DNA from: Larix kaempferi
Lineage: Eukaryota > Streptophyta > Pinopsida > Pinales > Pinaceae
Length of the DNA: 64,000 nt
Reading direction: 5' to 3'
Assembly: GCA_027924585.1 (NCBI GenBank)
Contig: BSBM01000606.1
Span: forward strand, 14,513,501-14,577,500
The position numbers and the translations under genes were made by a program. Position 1 is the first letter of the stretch. Each line of letters starts with the position of its first letter. Positions 34,724 through 45,866 of the stretch are shown here, piece after piece. The notes under the pieces were generated by a model that made no database searches, had not been told where the DNA came from, and was given only the letters and a program-made list of their open reading frames with translations.

Positions 34724-34739
34724 TTGGCTCTGATACCAA
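34724..34739 (-). other. Primer-binding site of Copia B (tRNA-iMet)
   Basis: Minus-strand TTGGTATCAGAGCCAA is next to the 5' LTR, an intact plant Copia initiator-tRNA-Met primer site. Confidence 0.9.
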
Positions 34740-34740
34740 T

Positions 34741-35277
34741 TGTTAGAAAAACAGGATCGCAGAGCAATAACAATAAACAAGATGCCAATTTAAATCACAT
34801 AAACACAATACAAGAGAGACACCAATATAACGTGGTTCACCCAATTTGATCTACATCCACGGTGAAATTTCCATTCATTTTATTATCCCATCCAACAAAT
34901 CAAGGGGTACAAACTGTAGCACATCCACTACAACTTCCTCTTCACTTTCTCTCAGTCTCTCTTAAACAATCACATAGATATTTTACAATGTTATAATACA
35001 TTACACAGTCATATTACAATGTCTTCCTTTTAAAGGGAATTACCATGGGAAAATACTATGGACTATCCAATACCATGGGCCTGTAAACTGTTGGACAACA
35101 AAACAACCCATAAAATTTCTTTCGGGGCCCGCTGCCCCCCGGAACCCCATGGGGAGGCGATGTCCCCCTCGGTGCGATGAGTGTACAGTCCACTTGCATA
35201 TCATATAAAATTGGGGCACAAACATGGATGAAACAACAACATTTATGAATTAAGAATATCACGATCCAGAACAAACA
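34741..35277 (-). repeat. 5' LTR of Copia B
   Basis: 537 bp; on the + strand it starts TGTTAGAAAAACAGG and ends GAACAAACA. It matches the solo LTR at 36374-37017 except for a GC-rich block near 35125-35185 that is longer in the solo copy. Confidence 0.88.
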
Positions 35278-36373
35278 CCTCTGGTTATCAAAATCATAAA
35301 CAAACACATGAGATCTCTTCAAATCGGTGTGGACCAGCTTCATGTACTCATTTTTCAAAATATTTTTCCATGTCAGCACCAGGGGAACAAATCAATTCAA
35401 GACAGGTTTCAGTTTCAGTGGGCTTTACAAGTTTTTCAGCATGCTTTACAAGTTTTTCCATAATTTACAAGTTTTTGAGCATGATTTACAAGTTTTTCCA
35501 CGATTTACATGTTTTCTAAAAAACTTGTAATTTGATGATACTAGCAGAGAAAAAAAAAATTGTAATTGAGTGTTTTTCATCATATTTCTTAGATCCTTAC
35601 ACCTTAGATATACTTAGTAATCTCGAGTTGCATTTTATCAAAGGATAATCACTCAATAATTTAGTTTCTTTGAAGTATCTTGCTTCATTTATCCACCAAA
35701 GGTATTCAGTCCTTTATTATGAGTAGATTTTTCCTTGTTGCAATTTCCAAGCATCCTGTTTCATTCATCCACAAAAGAAAAGAGAACAAGTTCTAGCTTC
35801 TTCCAAGTTTTCAACATGATCTTCTAATCTAAGAAGCCAACTTTTAGTGCTCATTTTTCGGATCGTCATGGCATACAAGCAACCCAAAATATCCATCATC
35901 TTCATTTCCTCATGTTTTGATGTATTTTTCTTGAAAACAAATGAAAAAAATAGTAAAGAGAAAAATGAGTCTTGTTGTGAAAACCAATTTACTAGCGCAA
36001 CTAAACATGAGCTTTGCTTGAAAACGAGGAAACTGGCAGGTAGAGTTCATAATAATTTTTTTAAGTCTATGTTGGTTTTATCATGTATTCTACAAATCAT
36101 TAATTTTTTGTACTCGTATTAGATGATGTGTAATTCTTTACATTCCACCTTCAAATGGTCTTGTCCCATTGACCTCAACACATTATCTAGACAACAAGAC
36201 TACTGCATTGGTATTTGCATGCATCAATGGAATATTTCCTTGTTGTTAATCATGGGGATTCACCAATGCCTCTTGATTGACAAATATTGCAGGTGACTCA
36301 ACTCTAGAACATCCATTTGTATATGTTAGGATGCACTAAGGTACTTTATCACTGATTGTCATTAAAGGTGATT
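35278..36373. other. Gene-free interval with a short tandem repeat
   Basis: 35410-35520 repeats TTTACAAGTTTTTC five or so times at a spacing of about 20-28 bp, alternating with CAGCATG or CCATAAT. No gene is seen in the rest. Confidence 0.6.
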
Positions 36374-37017
36374 TGTTAGAAAAATAGGATCCCAAAGCAA
36401 TAACAATAAACAAGATGCAAATATAAATCACATAAACACAATACAATAGAGACACCAATATAACGTGCTTCACCCAATCTGGGATACATCCACGGAGAAA
36501 TTGTGAGTCCTTTTATTATTATGCCATACAATAAATGAATGAATACAACCTGCATCACATCCACTACAACTTCCTCTTCAATCTCTCTCAGTCTCTCTTA
36601 TACAATCAAAAATATCTTTACAATGATACAATACATTACAAAACTGTATTACAATGTCTTCCTTTTAAAGGAAATTATCATGGGAAAATACTACAAGCTA
36701 CCCAATACCATGGGCCCGTAAAATGTTGGCCAAAAAAACAACCCATAAAATTTCTTTTGGGGGATTCAGCCCCGAACCCACTTTCTCGGGTGCACTACCC
36801 CCGAACCCCCACTGGCATCCTGCTAGCCCTCGGACACCCCAGCTGGGGGGAATGGTCGCCCCCAGACCCACGTGGGGGGGCAATGCCACCCCACACCACA
36901 CCCCCCCCCGCTAGGATGAGTGTATAGTCCACCTACATATCATATAAAACTGGGGTACAAACATGGCTGAAACAAAAAACATATCTGAATTAAGAAGATC
37001 AGGCTCCACAATCAACA
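36374..37017 (-). repeat. Solo LTR of the Copia B family
   Basis: 644 bp, TGTTAGAAAAATAGG to CAATCAACA, with no primer site or interior beside it. Flanks TGATT (36369-36373) and TGAGT (37018-37022) are a 5-bp target duplication with one mismatch. It is a relic of unequal LTR recombination. It has a GC-rich block at 36755-36915 with runs of C and G that is much longer than in the 5' LTR of Copia B. Confidence 0.88.
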
Positions 37018-38756
37018 TGAGTTGCGTCATGTTGGTTAACGACATATATTAATGGTCGGTAATCCAACGATTTATTTCCATGTTCGAATTCAAGAACATT
37101 CATTCACATGGTAAGAATTGTACCTTGGTTTTTGTAGAAGTTGAAGACTATGGTTCTAATGTTAGCTCGCAGCAATTTGTTCAATAGTATGGTCATTCAA
37201 TTTTAGTAGTAGTCACCTCACCTATTTACATGGGGACATGCAAACCATTAGTCATGCGGAGTGGTTATTTGGGCCTTCAGATTCAGTTAGCATTATCCTC
37301 TTCTTCATTTAGTCAACATTTATTAGTTCCATCTCTCTTTCAACATATTTTAATAATTCTTCATCTCTCCAACAGTCTTATTCAGTTTTCGATCTTCGTG
37401 TACCTCATTTGCAGCCTAGTCAGCATACATGTTTAGCCTCATGTTCCATAGAGATTCCGACAACCAACTTTTTTGAGGTAAAACTTGAGGTAAAAAAATA
37501 GTATAAAAGTTTTTTATTTATTAAAAGTCTACGGGAGCATCGTGAATGACAACTAATCCTTATTCCATTTACTTCCATTTTTAGACCTTTGTTTCCACCT
37601 CGATATGCTCCATCATTCTCATATTTCCCATTTATGACACCATTTCTTTCAAAGTGTACCCAAGAAAATGAAAATACCAAATGCATACTTTATTTCAAAA
37701 GATATTCAAGGTAGCACTTAGTTTGATATGGCAGAAATAAAACTCCATCAACCTTCATCCCATGATCTCTTTCCAATATAAAATAACATTCGAAGGTTCT
37801 ATTCTTATTTCATTGCTACCTATTACAGTAAGTGACAAAACAAATCTGGTTATGGAGTAGAAACAGAGTATATATATGTCTCCCATGCCGTCTATGCATT
37901 TAACTAGGAAAGTTGATCCAGATTTATGTGAGAACGAAATGAAAGAGCATAAATATATTCACATACAAAAATATATGGAAACAAACACAATGATATAGTA
38001 AACTCAGATTCTATTAATTAATGAAATAGAACAAACTGTAAAGTAAAAGCAGATAGAATGGTGGTAGCTATATCTATAAGAAGATATGTGGTGGCTATGC
38101 TCATTCGTGACAACCTGAATATAAGTAGAGGCCGAAAGAGCCTATTTATCATAAGCATGAGGGAAAGAAACCTAAACATCCAAAAACCTAACCCTAGAAG
38201 ATGAACTGTCATAAAGTTTGTGGACCCAAGGTGGTTAGTTGACAACCAACTTCTCAGGGTCATAACTTTTGCATATGATCCCCATCTGGGGCCCTTGATA
38301 GTCCATTGGAAATTTCTATCTGATATTTACAACTTTCTACTAGGATCCAATGCATGCCACTATAAATCATTGGCACTCACAAATCTCCAAAAAAACATCG
38401 TTTAGGGCCTCAAAACGGCCCCAGATTTTGGGTCCAAAAAACCTAGTGAGTGTGCTGGAAATCATGTAGGAACTGGCAGGAGAATGGACAGTGGAAATGA
38501 GAGCGCAACTAACAACCTCACACGGTATAATGGAGTTCCAAATAACCATTATATAACCTTCTTGCATACCAATGAGTAGAAAAGGATCCTCAATATCTGA
38601 AGTGTAAGAGGAGAATAATGATGAGAGATGGAAATATTTGAGTTCTTCTTCAACAAAATATTTTTGTCATTTGATCTTTAGTACCTAAAAAACAAACTCT
38701 TTGAAATCTTATACCAGAAGACTAATCTAATCAATAGCTTCTGAATATATGATACC
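37018..38756. other. Gene-free interval
   Basis: No ORF with a domain. 38210-38750 has minus-strand features of a Copia leader next to a possible primer site (TGGTATCATATATTC, minus, 38742-38756), but no gag motif. Confidence 0.45.
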
Positions 38757-39545
38757 AATTAGGAATTATAAATAGGTTCAAGACCATGATAGAATCCTAA
38801 TAAGCATGGATGTAAACGCGAAGAAGTCCTCACAAGAATTTATTCAGAAATATGCAAGAATAAGAAGAATTATTGAAGTAGAACCATGAGAGATAGAACT
38901 CAATTGATGTAAAGATCATCTCTATATTATACAACAATATGATTACAATGTAAAATACATCCTCAAGAGAGAATTCGAATTCCTTGGAGGCAAGTTTGAA
39001 AATATCACAAAAGACATGCATACTAAATTCTAAAAAACCCCGAGGTGGAAAAATCACTCAACACGAATTAGTTAAATAAGCTATGAAAACTAAGGAGTAA
39101 TGAAAAATGAATGTGATGATGGATTTTGGAGAGAAAAATATGGAGGATGAGTTGGCCTAAATGAAGACAACTTGCGAAGTCAATGAGGGTGCCTAACTTT
39201 ATCCTTATCCACTGAAAAGCAAAAAAAGAAGGACAAAATTGTGTAAGGTAGGAAAACACTATTGCGAATTCATGACAGTCATAAAAGCAACAAAATATTA
39301 TCTAGAATATTTCTAAGTGTGATTCTATGGATAAGTATGGCATGTGTGATCCTAAAAAGGAAATATGGGGCCAACAACCTAGTCAAACACCTAGTAAAGT
39401 ATTCTAAAGTGAAAAATACTTTATATCCTAAGTCTAGATGGGATTTTAAAATTCTAACATATCCCGGATGTTGAAGAATTCTAGAAAATTTTATTTTCTC
39501 TATTTCTTTGTTTTTCTCCATCTTTAATAAATCTCATGTACCACA
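38757..39545 (-). repeat. Possible degenerate Copia LTR
   Basis: The left edge touches GATACCAA, the complement of a tRNA-Met primer site, and the right edge ends in TACCACA. No second copy or TSD was found, so this is tentative. Confidence 0.3.
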
Positions 39546-40079
39546 TGAGTGCTCTTTTCCAAAGATCACTTGAAAATAGACAAACTAGTTTCTCTTGGGG
39601 TCTCCATCCCCTTCATGAATAGGAGTGTGAATTGGATGATGGTATGCCATCATGATTGAATTTCTAATTCTATTTTGAGTTCTATTAATATACTAGTGAT
39701 GTATAACCAACTAAGGAAAACCTTACTTATTTACTTACTTCTTTATGTTAATCTTTTGTACTTACTTCTATATGATAAGTTTATGTACTTATTTCTAGCC
39801 AATGAGTTTTGTACGAAGAGAATCTGACTTCTTCTACAAAGTCATCATTGGCAGGTCGGATCTCCAATGGACTACATACTTCGATCAATAAGGTTGCTGG
39901 AAGGGGGTTACCTCTATGTGTTTTGAATAGAATAGATTAAAATTGTGTCATCAGAACTGAAGTGTAAAGATGATCCAGTTACAATGTGATGGTCTCTCAA
40001 TTATTAGTCGATCCATAATTCATCCACATTGATATAGTCAACTGTCCATATGTTACTGCTACGAGGTCCAATTCCTATA

Positions 40080-41060
40080 CCTTGGTTGGTTATTTGTCTA
40101 ATACTTGGGATAGTTTTCATAATCATTGGGACATATGCGATGAGAGTCATGACATCAAGAATTGCAATCTGCAGCAATTGTGGGGTCAAAACCATTGAGT
40201 GTGACCCTTCTACCTGTGTCTCCATCTCATCCTTTCTATCATATGGTTGAATTTCCCTTGACTCAAGAAGGGCTTTTGGCTACCCAACCATCCCAATGAG
40301 ATTCTTCATACTTCTCTTGTTATGAAGCAGGCCTAGAATATTTCTAAGTCCCTCCCATTTCTTTTGTCTCTTTTCTCGTTCAATATTTTGAATATCAGTT
40401 TTTTGTTATGGATGAAAATAAATTTGTCTCATTGATCTAGGCATGGTTTCTTACTGGCCTTAATTGTTTTCACTCTTGTTGACTAGTATTTTCTATTAAA
40501 TCATCTGATGTGGTCTGTTACCCCACTATTTCCGAACATTTTGTGACTGAGAAACCAAAGGGGAATCAACAATGGTATTCATTTGTTTAGAAAATATTCC
40601 CACTCGCGTTCGTAGAAAAATTGATCCATGTATTTTTTCTTTTAATCCTAATATAAAGTTGCACCAAGGCCTCGTGGAGATCGAGCTTGAACTATGTGAG
40701 CATCTCCTTTTTCAATTAGAAATTTCTACAACAAGATCAGAATCATGACGGAAAAAGAGTCGTCAAATTAATTGTGAAATTTAGCTCACATTTCATCGAG
40801 GGAGGTCATTTATTCGATAGCTCACTCTTCATAGTAGGCATTGCTTACCTGCACAAACCACTCATACAGATTCATCTATCCTCCATTGAAAATCTTGTGC
40901 ATTTTAATTGCTCATTCTAAGGGTCGATTTTTCTCATGAATTTGATCAACCAACTTCTTTATTTCATGAGGTACAACTTCTATAAATTTTTCATGTGATT
41001 TAGTGAACAATTCTCTCTAGCATTAGAAATGGTTAACTTATTCCTTCTAGAATAATTTTG
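40080..41060 (-). pseudogene. gag: Gypsy-3 gag remnant
   Basis: Minus-strand reading shows coding-like sequence with stops: SHEKFIEVVPHEIKKLVDQI, MNLYEWFVQVSNAYYEE and TSLDEMxAKFHNxFDDSF (40760-41020). Further on comes a knuckle-like CNSxCHDSHRICP at about 40125-40170. This fits gag followed by nucleocapsid, but the match is weak and several frames are needed. Confidence 0.5.
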
Positions 41061-41154
41061 GATATAATGTGATATCTTTTAATTCCACCACTCCCAAATT
41101 TCCTCATCGCTTACCATTTATGCATACATGATCATCTTTTTATCCCAGTTTAGT

Positions 41155-41174
41155 ACTACCAGCAACAAAACCAA
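41155..41174 (-). other. Primer-binding site of Gypsy-3
   Basis: Minus-strand TTGGTTTTGTTGCTGG directly abuts the LTR and resembles a transition-decayed TGGCGCCGTTGCCGG site. Confidence 0.6.
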
Positions 41175-41507
41175 TGTTGTGATATAAGCGATTACATATA
41201 GTTACTAGTAGCACAACAATACATAACAAGATGCGAGATCATACATACATACATAAAGGTTTGAGAAATAATACATGTAATGGTGATAAGAGCAACAAGT
41301 TATCTTATATTATGAGGCGATAATGTACAAAAAGCAGCGTTACTTCTTCTGGCTCACCAACCTATTATATAGTGCATATAAACAATTCTATAGGTATAAA
41401 TTCCTAATTGTCTAGTCAGTTGGCCTAACTAATTTGACCAACTAAGTTGACTAATATCTAGTCAGTTAGGAGGGTCTATTCAGATTGTCGACTAGGCTCC
41501 TCCAACA
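41175..41507 (-). repeat. 5' LTR of Gypsy-3
   Basis: 333 bp, reading minus from TGTTGGAGGAGCC to ATCACAACA. Supported by TG...CA ends and the adjacent primer site; there is no second copy in the window. Confidence 0.6.
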
Positions 41508-41539
41508 GGTTCTCTTACATGGTATAGGTGTTTGATCAT

Positions 41540-42120
41540 GCCTCTCATAGTTTAGACATGCAATTTATTTGGATAGGAAATTATATTGAAGAATCCCTTT
41601 TGACTTGGACCCAAAATTTAGCCTTAAAAATAAGCTGGCTCTTCTTCTCATCTTGATCTTGGGGTTTTGATTGGACAACAACATAGCTATTTTTGAGGAT
41701 GCTCTCATCACACCTTTTGTTTATGCAACAAACAGAGTTTCCATCCTTAGATGCTTCCCACAATTGGTCGATGAAAACAATCAAAGGAGGATTCAGGTAG
41801 AAACAATAGACAAATCTGGAGCATTTGCCTATTTTGATGGGGCTTCATAGGGAATGCCAAAAATTAAGGGATTTGGTAGGGTTCTCTTCATGGATGACTC
41901 CCTTTGGATTAAATTTAATGTTTTCCTTGAACCAAGTACAAACGACATGGCTGAACTAATAACTCTAAAAATTCTTTTGTCACTTACAAAGTCAAAAGGG
42001 GTTCAAAAGATTTAGATTATGGGTAATTCACTATTGGTCATTAACTAGTTCAATAAAAGAAGACCCAAAAAAACATATATCTCAAACCCCTCTATGAAGA
42101 AGTTAAGATTCCCCTCGGTA
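41540..42120 (+). pseudogene. RNase H-like (RVT_3) fragment, probably from a LINE
   Basis: Plus-strand reading through three stops gives GAFAYFDGASxGMPKIKGFG (first catalytic Asp), then ILLSLTKSKGVQKI preceded by TNDMAEL (catalytic Glu), and IMGNSLLVINxFNK, where the usual GDS Asp is Asn. This order is typical of the RNase H domain at the end of plant LINE polyproteins and of free-standing RVT_3 proteins. Upstream (41581-41810) is coding-like but unassigned. No LINE reverse transcriptase or poly-A tail is seen, so the parent element type is an inference. Confidence 0.75.
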
Positions 42121-42634
42121 TATTTTAATAGGACACTTTTTAGCATGTATATATAGAGAGGAACTCAGAGGCATACATGCTCTTAAATGAAGGTCTACAA
42201 ACAGGTTTTGGCCTTTGGCATAAATAAGAATTCTTAGGTGACCAGATTGTGGATCACGATCCAAGACCTTTTCTAGGTAAATAATTACAAACAATTTTCT
42301 TCCACGAAAGAAGTTAATTCTGCTTCCATATTTTAGACAAAGTTGTATGTCACAGGTTGAAATTTTTTTCTATATGAGAATACATGGACGAACATACATA
42401 TGTAGGAGAAAGACAAGTTTTCAGTCATTAGGTGCAAATACTTGTATTTTTTCTATTTTTCTATAGTAGTATTAGTCCATTATGGAAGTCCATCAACACA
42501 CGATCTGATACATAAAGTAGGGTCTATGGAACATGGTAAATGTTATTTTATAAAATAATGAAATTATGATCTGTTTTCCAAGGAGAGAATTTATCGTCTG
42601 TTAGAAACCTTATGATTGAGACATGCATCATTGG
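42121..42634. other. Gene-free interval
   Basis: AT-rich; possibly the decayed tail of the RNase H fragment up to about 42300. Nothing else is seen. Confidence 0.45.
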
Positions 42635-42890
42635 TATTGCAAGAGTATGGTAATTACTTTCTTTGGTAATTATTGAGATAATGGAATAATAGTTAGTTCT
42701 TTGTGAGTCTCAAGATTGACATATTAAAACATTGCATCTAGACAATTTATTGGTAGTTATATCTTTCTATAGACGTCTCCTTTTATGTATTTAAACCAGC
42801 TCATGAAGTAATACAAGTATGAAAGTGTTGTAATACAAGTATGAAAGTGTTGTGGTGTGTAATTTTTCTCTACCTCTGTTTTGATTTTAG
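42635..42890 (+). repeat. 5' LTR of element C
   Basis: About 256 bp, matching 44394 onward. It carries a perfect 22-bp tandem duplication (TAATACAAGTATGAAAGTG...) at 42809-42852 that is absent from the 3' copy. The exact right end is uncertain by a few bases. Confidence 0.75.
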
Positions 42891-44393
42891 TATAGTATCA
42901 AAGCAGGATCGAGACTCTTTGGAGAAAGGAGAGAACTTTGTTTGGAGAGAAAGTGTAAGAGTATTCAAAGAATGGAGAGAAACTCGTTTGCAAAGCAAGT
43001 TACTGAAGTAGCTAGTCTGCGTGAGAATATATTCACGGCATGAAGGGATAATCTCGCTACATATAGATGAAGTTCGTCCATTTTCTTAACAATCAACATG
43101 ACGGGTTCATCGGAAAAAAAAAATGAATTAAAATTGCAAGGGCGTGACCAAAGCACATTAGTCATTGGTCTCAAGAGGAGAAGGGCATAACTGAGAAGAT
43201 GAAACTTACAATTTATTCTAGAAATCCATAAGGTTGTGAACATATACACTATACGACCATGACCAAGACTTAAAACTCTTGAATCCATTCTAAATTATGG
43301 AGTTCATGGAGAGAAAGTGTGAGGATAGAGCCATGAATCTCATCAAAACCACCATTGAGAGCAAAGGGGAATCACGTAAGGGAGAGCAACCATGATTATG
43401 CATGAGAGAGTACACGGCCATGTGAACACACTTCGTGTGTGAGGGATGTGAAAATATATTTTTTTAATTATAAGATAACGACCATCCAACATGGAGATAG
43501 AGTCGTTCAATAGTTGAAGGAGTCACAAAATTTGCATTTAATAAGTAACTTGTAGCATTTAATGTTGTTGTTTTCCAGATTTTAAGATCCAATTGTTCAA
43601 ATTTCCATAACCACAACATTAAATGCACTGTTGTCGATGCTTATTGAGGGGGAATTTATGAGTGAAGAGGAATTGATGAACATTAGCCAAGAAAAGTGAT
43701 TAAATATTTCACGAATAGAGCGGATAGCGATATTAAGGAGATGGATCATGAGTGATCCCTATTTCACTAAACCGAATAATTCATAGTATGTGTGTAGGTG
43801 TTGAAGCTCGTGGTGAAAATGTTGAAGTGAATGATAGTATTGCAGCCATAAATATTGAGAAGGAAGAGCACCACAATGAAGTGCCATAGTCGTTAAGAAG
43901 TTACAAAGATACTAAATATTGCACTAAAAATGAAAAGGTTGAAGACATAAAGGGAGTGTTTGATATTCCCACATTGTATATTTTGAAGTGGATGTTAAAG
44001 ACTTAGTTTATAGTCCATAGTATGAAGGGCATTCTACCTTATGAAGACAACAAGTAGAAGTGGAAAAATACCACTAAACAAATTTATGAAATAATAATGA
44101 TTGAAGAATTTGCAGATGATGTTGGAAGTAGGTTTTAAAAATTTGAGGAAACACTGAAGGATAATATTAGAGTAAAGATGAAGTTGAAGAAGAAGAAAAT
44201 ATTTTCAAAGTTTAGAGTATGGAGTCAAAGGGAGAAAAAGAGGAAGAAGAATAAGTAGTATGCTATAGACGATAGGTTTTCTACATGTTTTTAAGTGTTT
44301 GTAAACCTAGTTGAGATTTAGACATGTAAGCCATAGTTTTTTGAAGTCATATCTATTATAGTATAAATGTTGGTAGCCATAATTAAGGGGGAG

Positions 44394-44599
44394 TATTTGA
44401 GTATGTTAATTACTCCTATTATTAATTATTGACACATTCAAATAGAAGTTAGCTCTTAATGAGTCCTAAGTTTGACATAATCAATATTGTTACATTGTGT
44501 CTAGATATTTTATTGGTAGCTAGATATTTTGAGAGAAGTCTCCTTCTATGTATTTAAATTAGTTTGTGAAGTAATCCAAGTATGGAGAGTGTTGTTGTG
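44394..44599 (+). repeat. 3' LTR of element C, left part
   Basis: Aligns with the first 215 or so bases of the 5' LTR and stops at GTTGTTGTG, where the solo LTR is inserted. The rest resumes at 45393 (TGGTGTGCAATTTATCTC). Confidence 0.75.
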
Positions 44600-45392
44600 T
44601 GTTGGCATGGGGTTAGAGTGCATAAAGTGCAGAATTCAACAGTGACAAAGAGGGTATTCACGGAAGAAAAGATCATTCGTTGAGAACAAGGAAGCTGACA
44701 AAAACGCAAGTTATGATTTAGTTAGTTAGAATGGGTCATTTGGACCATTTTGTAACAAACTTAGTTGTCTATAAATAGAACCATGATTGTAAGACTAAGG
44801 GAATATAATCATCCAGTTATCATTGATCCATAAATTGATCGATCGATTGAAGACTGTGATATCACGCATCTATGTATTTTTCTGTTTTCAGCAAGTTTTG
44901 TTTCATATATATGGATTTGCGATAAGCCGCTTGGAACTGTTCCTGCGAAGGTTGTACCACATATTTTGAGATGATTTAATGCATGAGGATGTTCGATTAT
45001 GTCTCTATTATGTGTTTCTACTTGTGTCGCCATGTTATGAACGATGAATGTTATCTTAGTGTTTCGGTGTGTTTAAGGTTTTGTTGCTCTGTCGATTAAT
45101 CTGTAATGCGAATGTTGATTACAAGTTGAATATATACGTGATTTGTTAACATAATGCGAATGAAAGATCTCTGGTTTCTGTAGCGATTGAGTAAGGGTTA
45201 ATGCATGTCTTCTCCCTACTACGGAAATGTGGGTCCTACAACACACCTTGGACATCTCAGGTGAGACCTCACTCGCTCTGTGAATGTTGCTGGAAAGGGT
45301 AAAACCTTCCCGGGCCAATGCCTAAGGGTTTTTGGTTGGTGTTTGTTGACAACAGTGCGAAGTGAACCCCTATCGACAAAACTGTGTCAACA
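44600..45392 (+). repeat. Solo LTR of the Gypsy-2 family
   Basis: 793 bp, TGTTGGCATGGGG to GTGTCAACA, matching the minus reading of the Gypsy-2 LTRs (shared TGAGACCTCACTCGCTCTGTG block and LTR ends). Flanks TTGTG and TGGTG are a 5-bp TSD with one mismatch. A CTATAAATAG TATA-like site lies at about 44769. It lies inside the 3' LTR of element C; the 5' LTR of C shows the uninterrupted site. Confidence 0.88.
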
Positions 45393-45435
45393 TGGTGTGC
45401 AATTTATCTCTACCTCTAATTTTATTTTAATAGGT
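45393..45435 (+). repeat. 3' LTR of element C, right part
   Basis: Continues the LTR (AATTTATCTCTACCTCT). A match with element C interior (GACTCTTTGGA) lies just beyond at about 45429, so the true right border is uncertain. Confidence 0.6.
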
Positions 45436-45793
45436 ATGGACTCTTTGGAATCATGAGCTTAATGGGTTTTTTTTTCTCTTTGTTAATCATTTAATTCCAT
45501 ATTTACCAAGTATATATAGAAAATGAAATATTTTTTAGAATGATAATTTTGAGGAAAGGTTTGAATAACACCTATTAGTGTTAATTGAGGTTGATCTCTA
45601 GAATCCCAAAAATCCATGAAGATTCAAAGGTAGTTATCATTTCTTAAGCAGCATAATGAATCATTAAGTTAAGGAACACAAATTACAACCATTTACTCAA
45701 CCAACTAGTTTCTCAACCCCAACAGATTTGCAAGTGAGAACTGCCTAAAGAGCACACAGAAATGGATAGGATCAATCTAAAGGGAATTGTTGC
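45436..45793. other. Gene-free interval
   Basis: AT-rich, no recognisable gene or repeat. The last bases, GTTGC at 45789-45793, are the left target duplication of element D. Confidence 0.5.
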
Positions 45794-45866
45794 TATTGGA
45801 ATATTCTCATGATCTCATTTTGGTCTTGCATGCTTTGCATGCATCCATGCATTAGCAGTTGAGTCT

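Larger units (their letters stand above)
10280..35277 (-). mobile_element. Copia B: minus-strand Copia split by nested Gypsy-2
   Basis: The 5' LTR is at 34741-35277, the tRNA-Met primer site just left of it, and gag, zinc knuckle and protease at 33522-34640. Gypsy-2 follows (12703-33516), and Copia B resumes at 12702 with the pre-integrase domain, integrase, reverse transcriptase and RNase H down to about 10280. The Gypsy is flanked by exact CCATC copies (12698-12702 and 33517-33521). The reading frame ...WMINKGSM on the right continues as VIEKGERIGTLY on the left if the insert and one CCATC are ignored. The element stops inside RNase H after STTKSEYI and has no 3' LTR, so it is truncated. 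Without the insert it is about 4.2 kb. Confidence 0.9.
39640..41507 (-). mobile_element. Gypsy-3: minus-strand Gypsy 5' fragment
   Basis: An LTR at 41175-41507 is followed on the minus strand by a TTGGTTTTGTTGCTGG primer site and gag-like sequence with a zinc-knuckle remnant. No pol or 3' LTR remains and the left edge is uncertain. Confidence 0.65.
42635..45435 (+). mobile_element. Element C: LTR element without pol, 3' LTR split by a solo LTR
   Basis: 5' LTR 42635-42890, then a decayed tRNA-Met primer site (TAGTATCAAAGC), a 1.5-kb interior without gag or pol motifs, a purine tract AAGGGGGAG, and the 3' LTR 44394-44599 plus 45393-45435. The 3' LTR is split by a Gypsy-2-family solo LTR. The interior has only short, Lys/Glu-rich frames (44000-44260). 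A small non-autonomous LTR element fits best. Confidence 0.75.

Noticed and set aside
36535-36927. Proline-rich ORFs on both strands
   Set aside because: Open on both strands only because of the GC-rich block in a solo LTR; low complexity and no domain.
42900-44390. Coding gene inside element C
   Set aside because: Only short Lys/Glu-rich frames with many stops; no gag or pol motif found on either strand.
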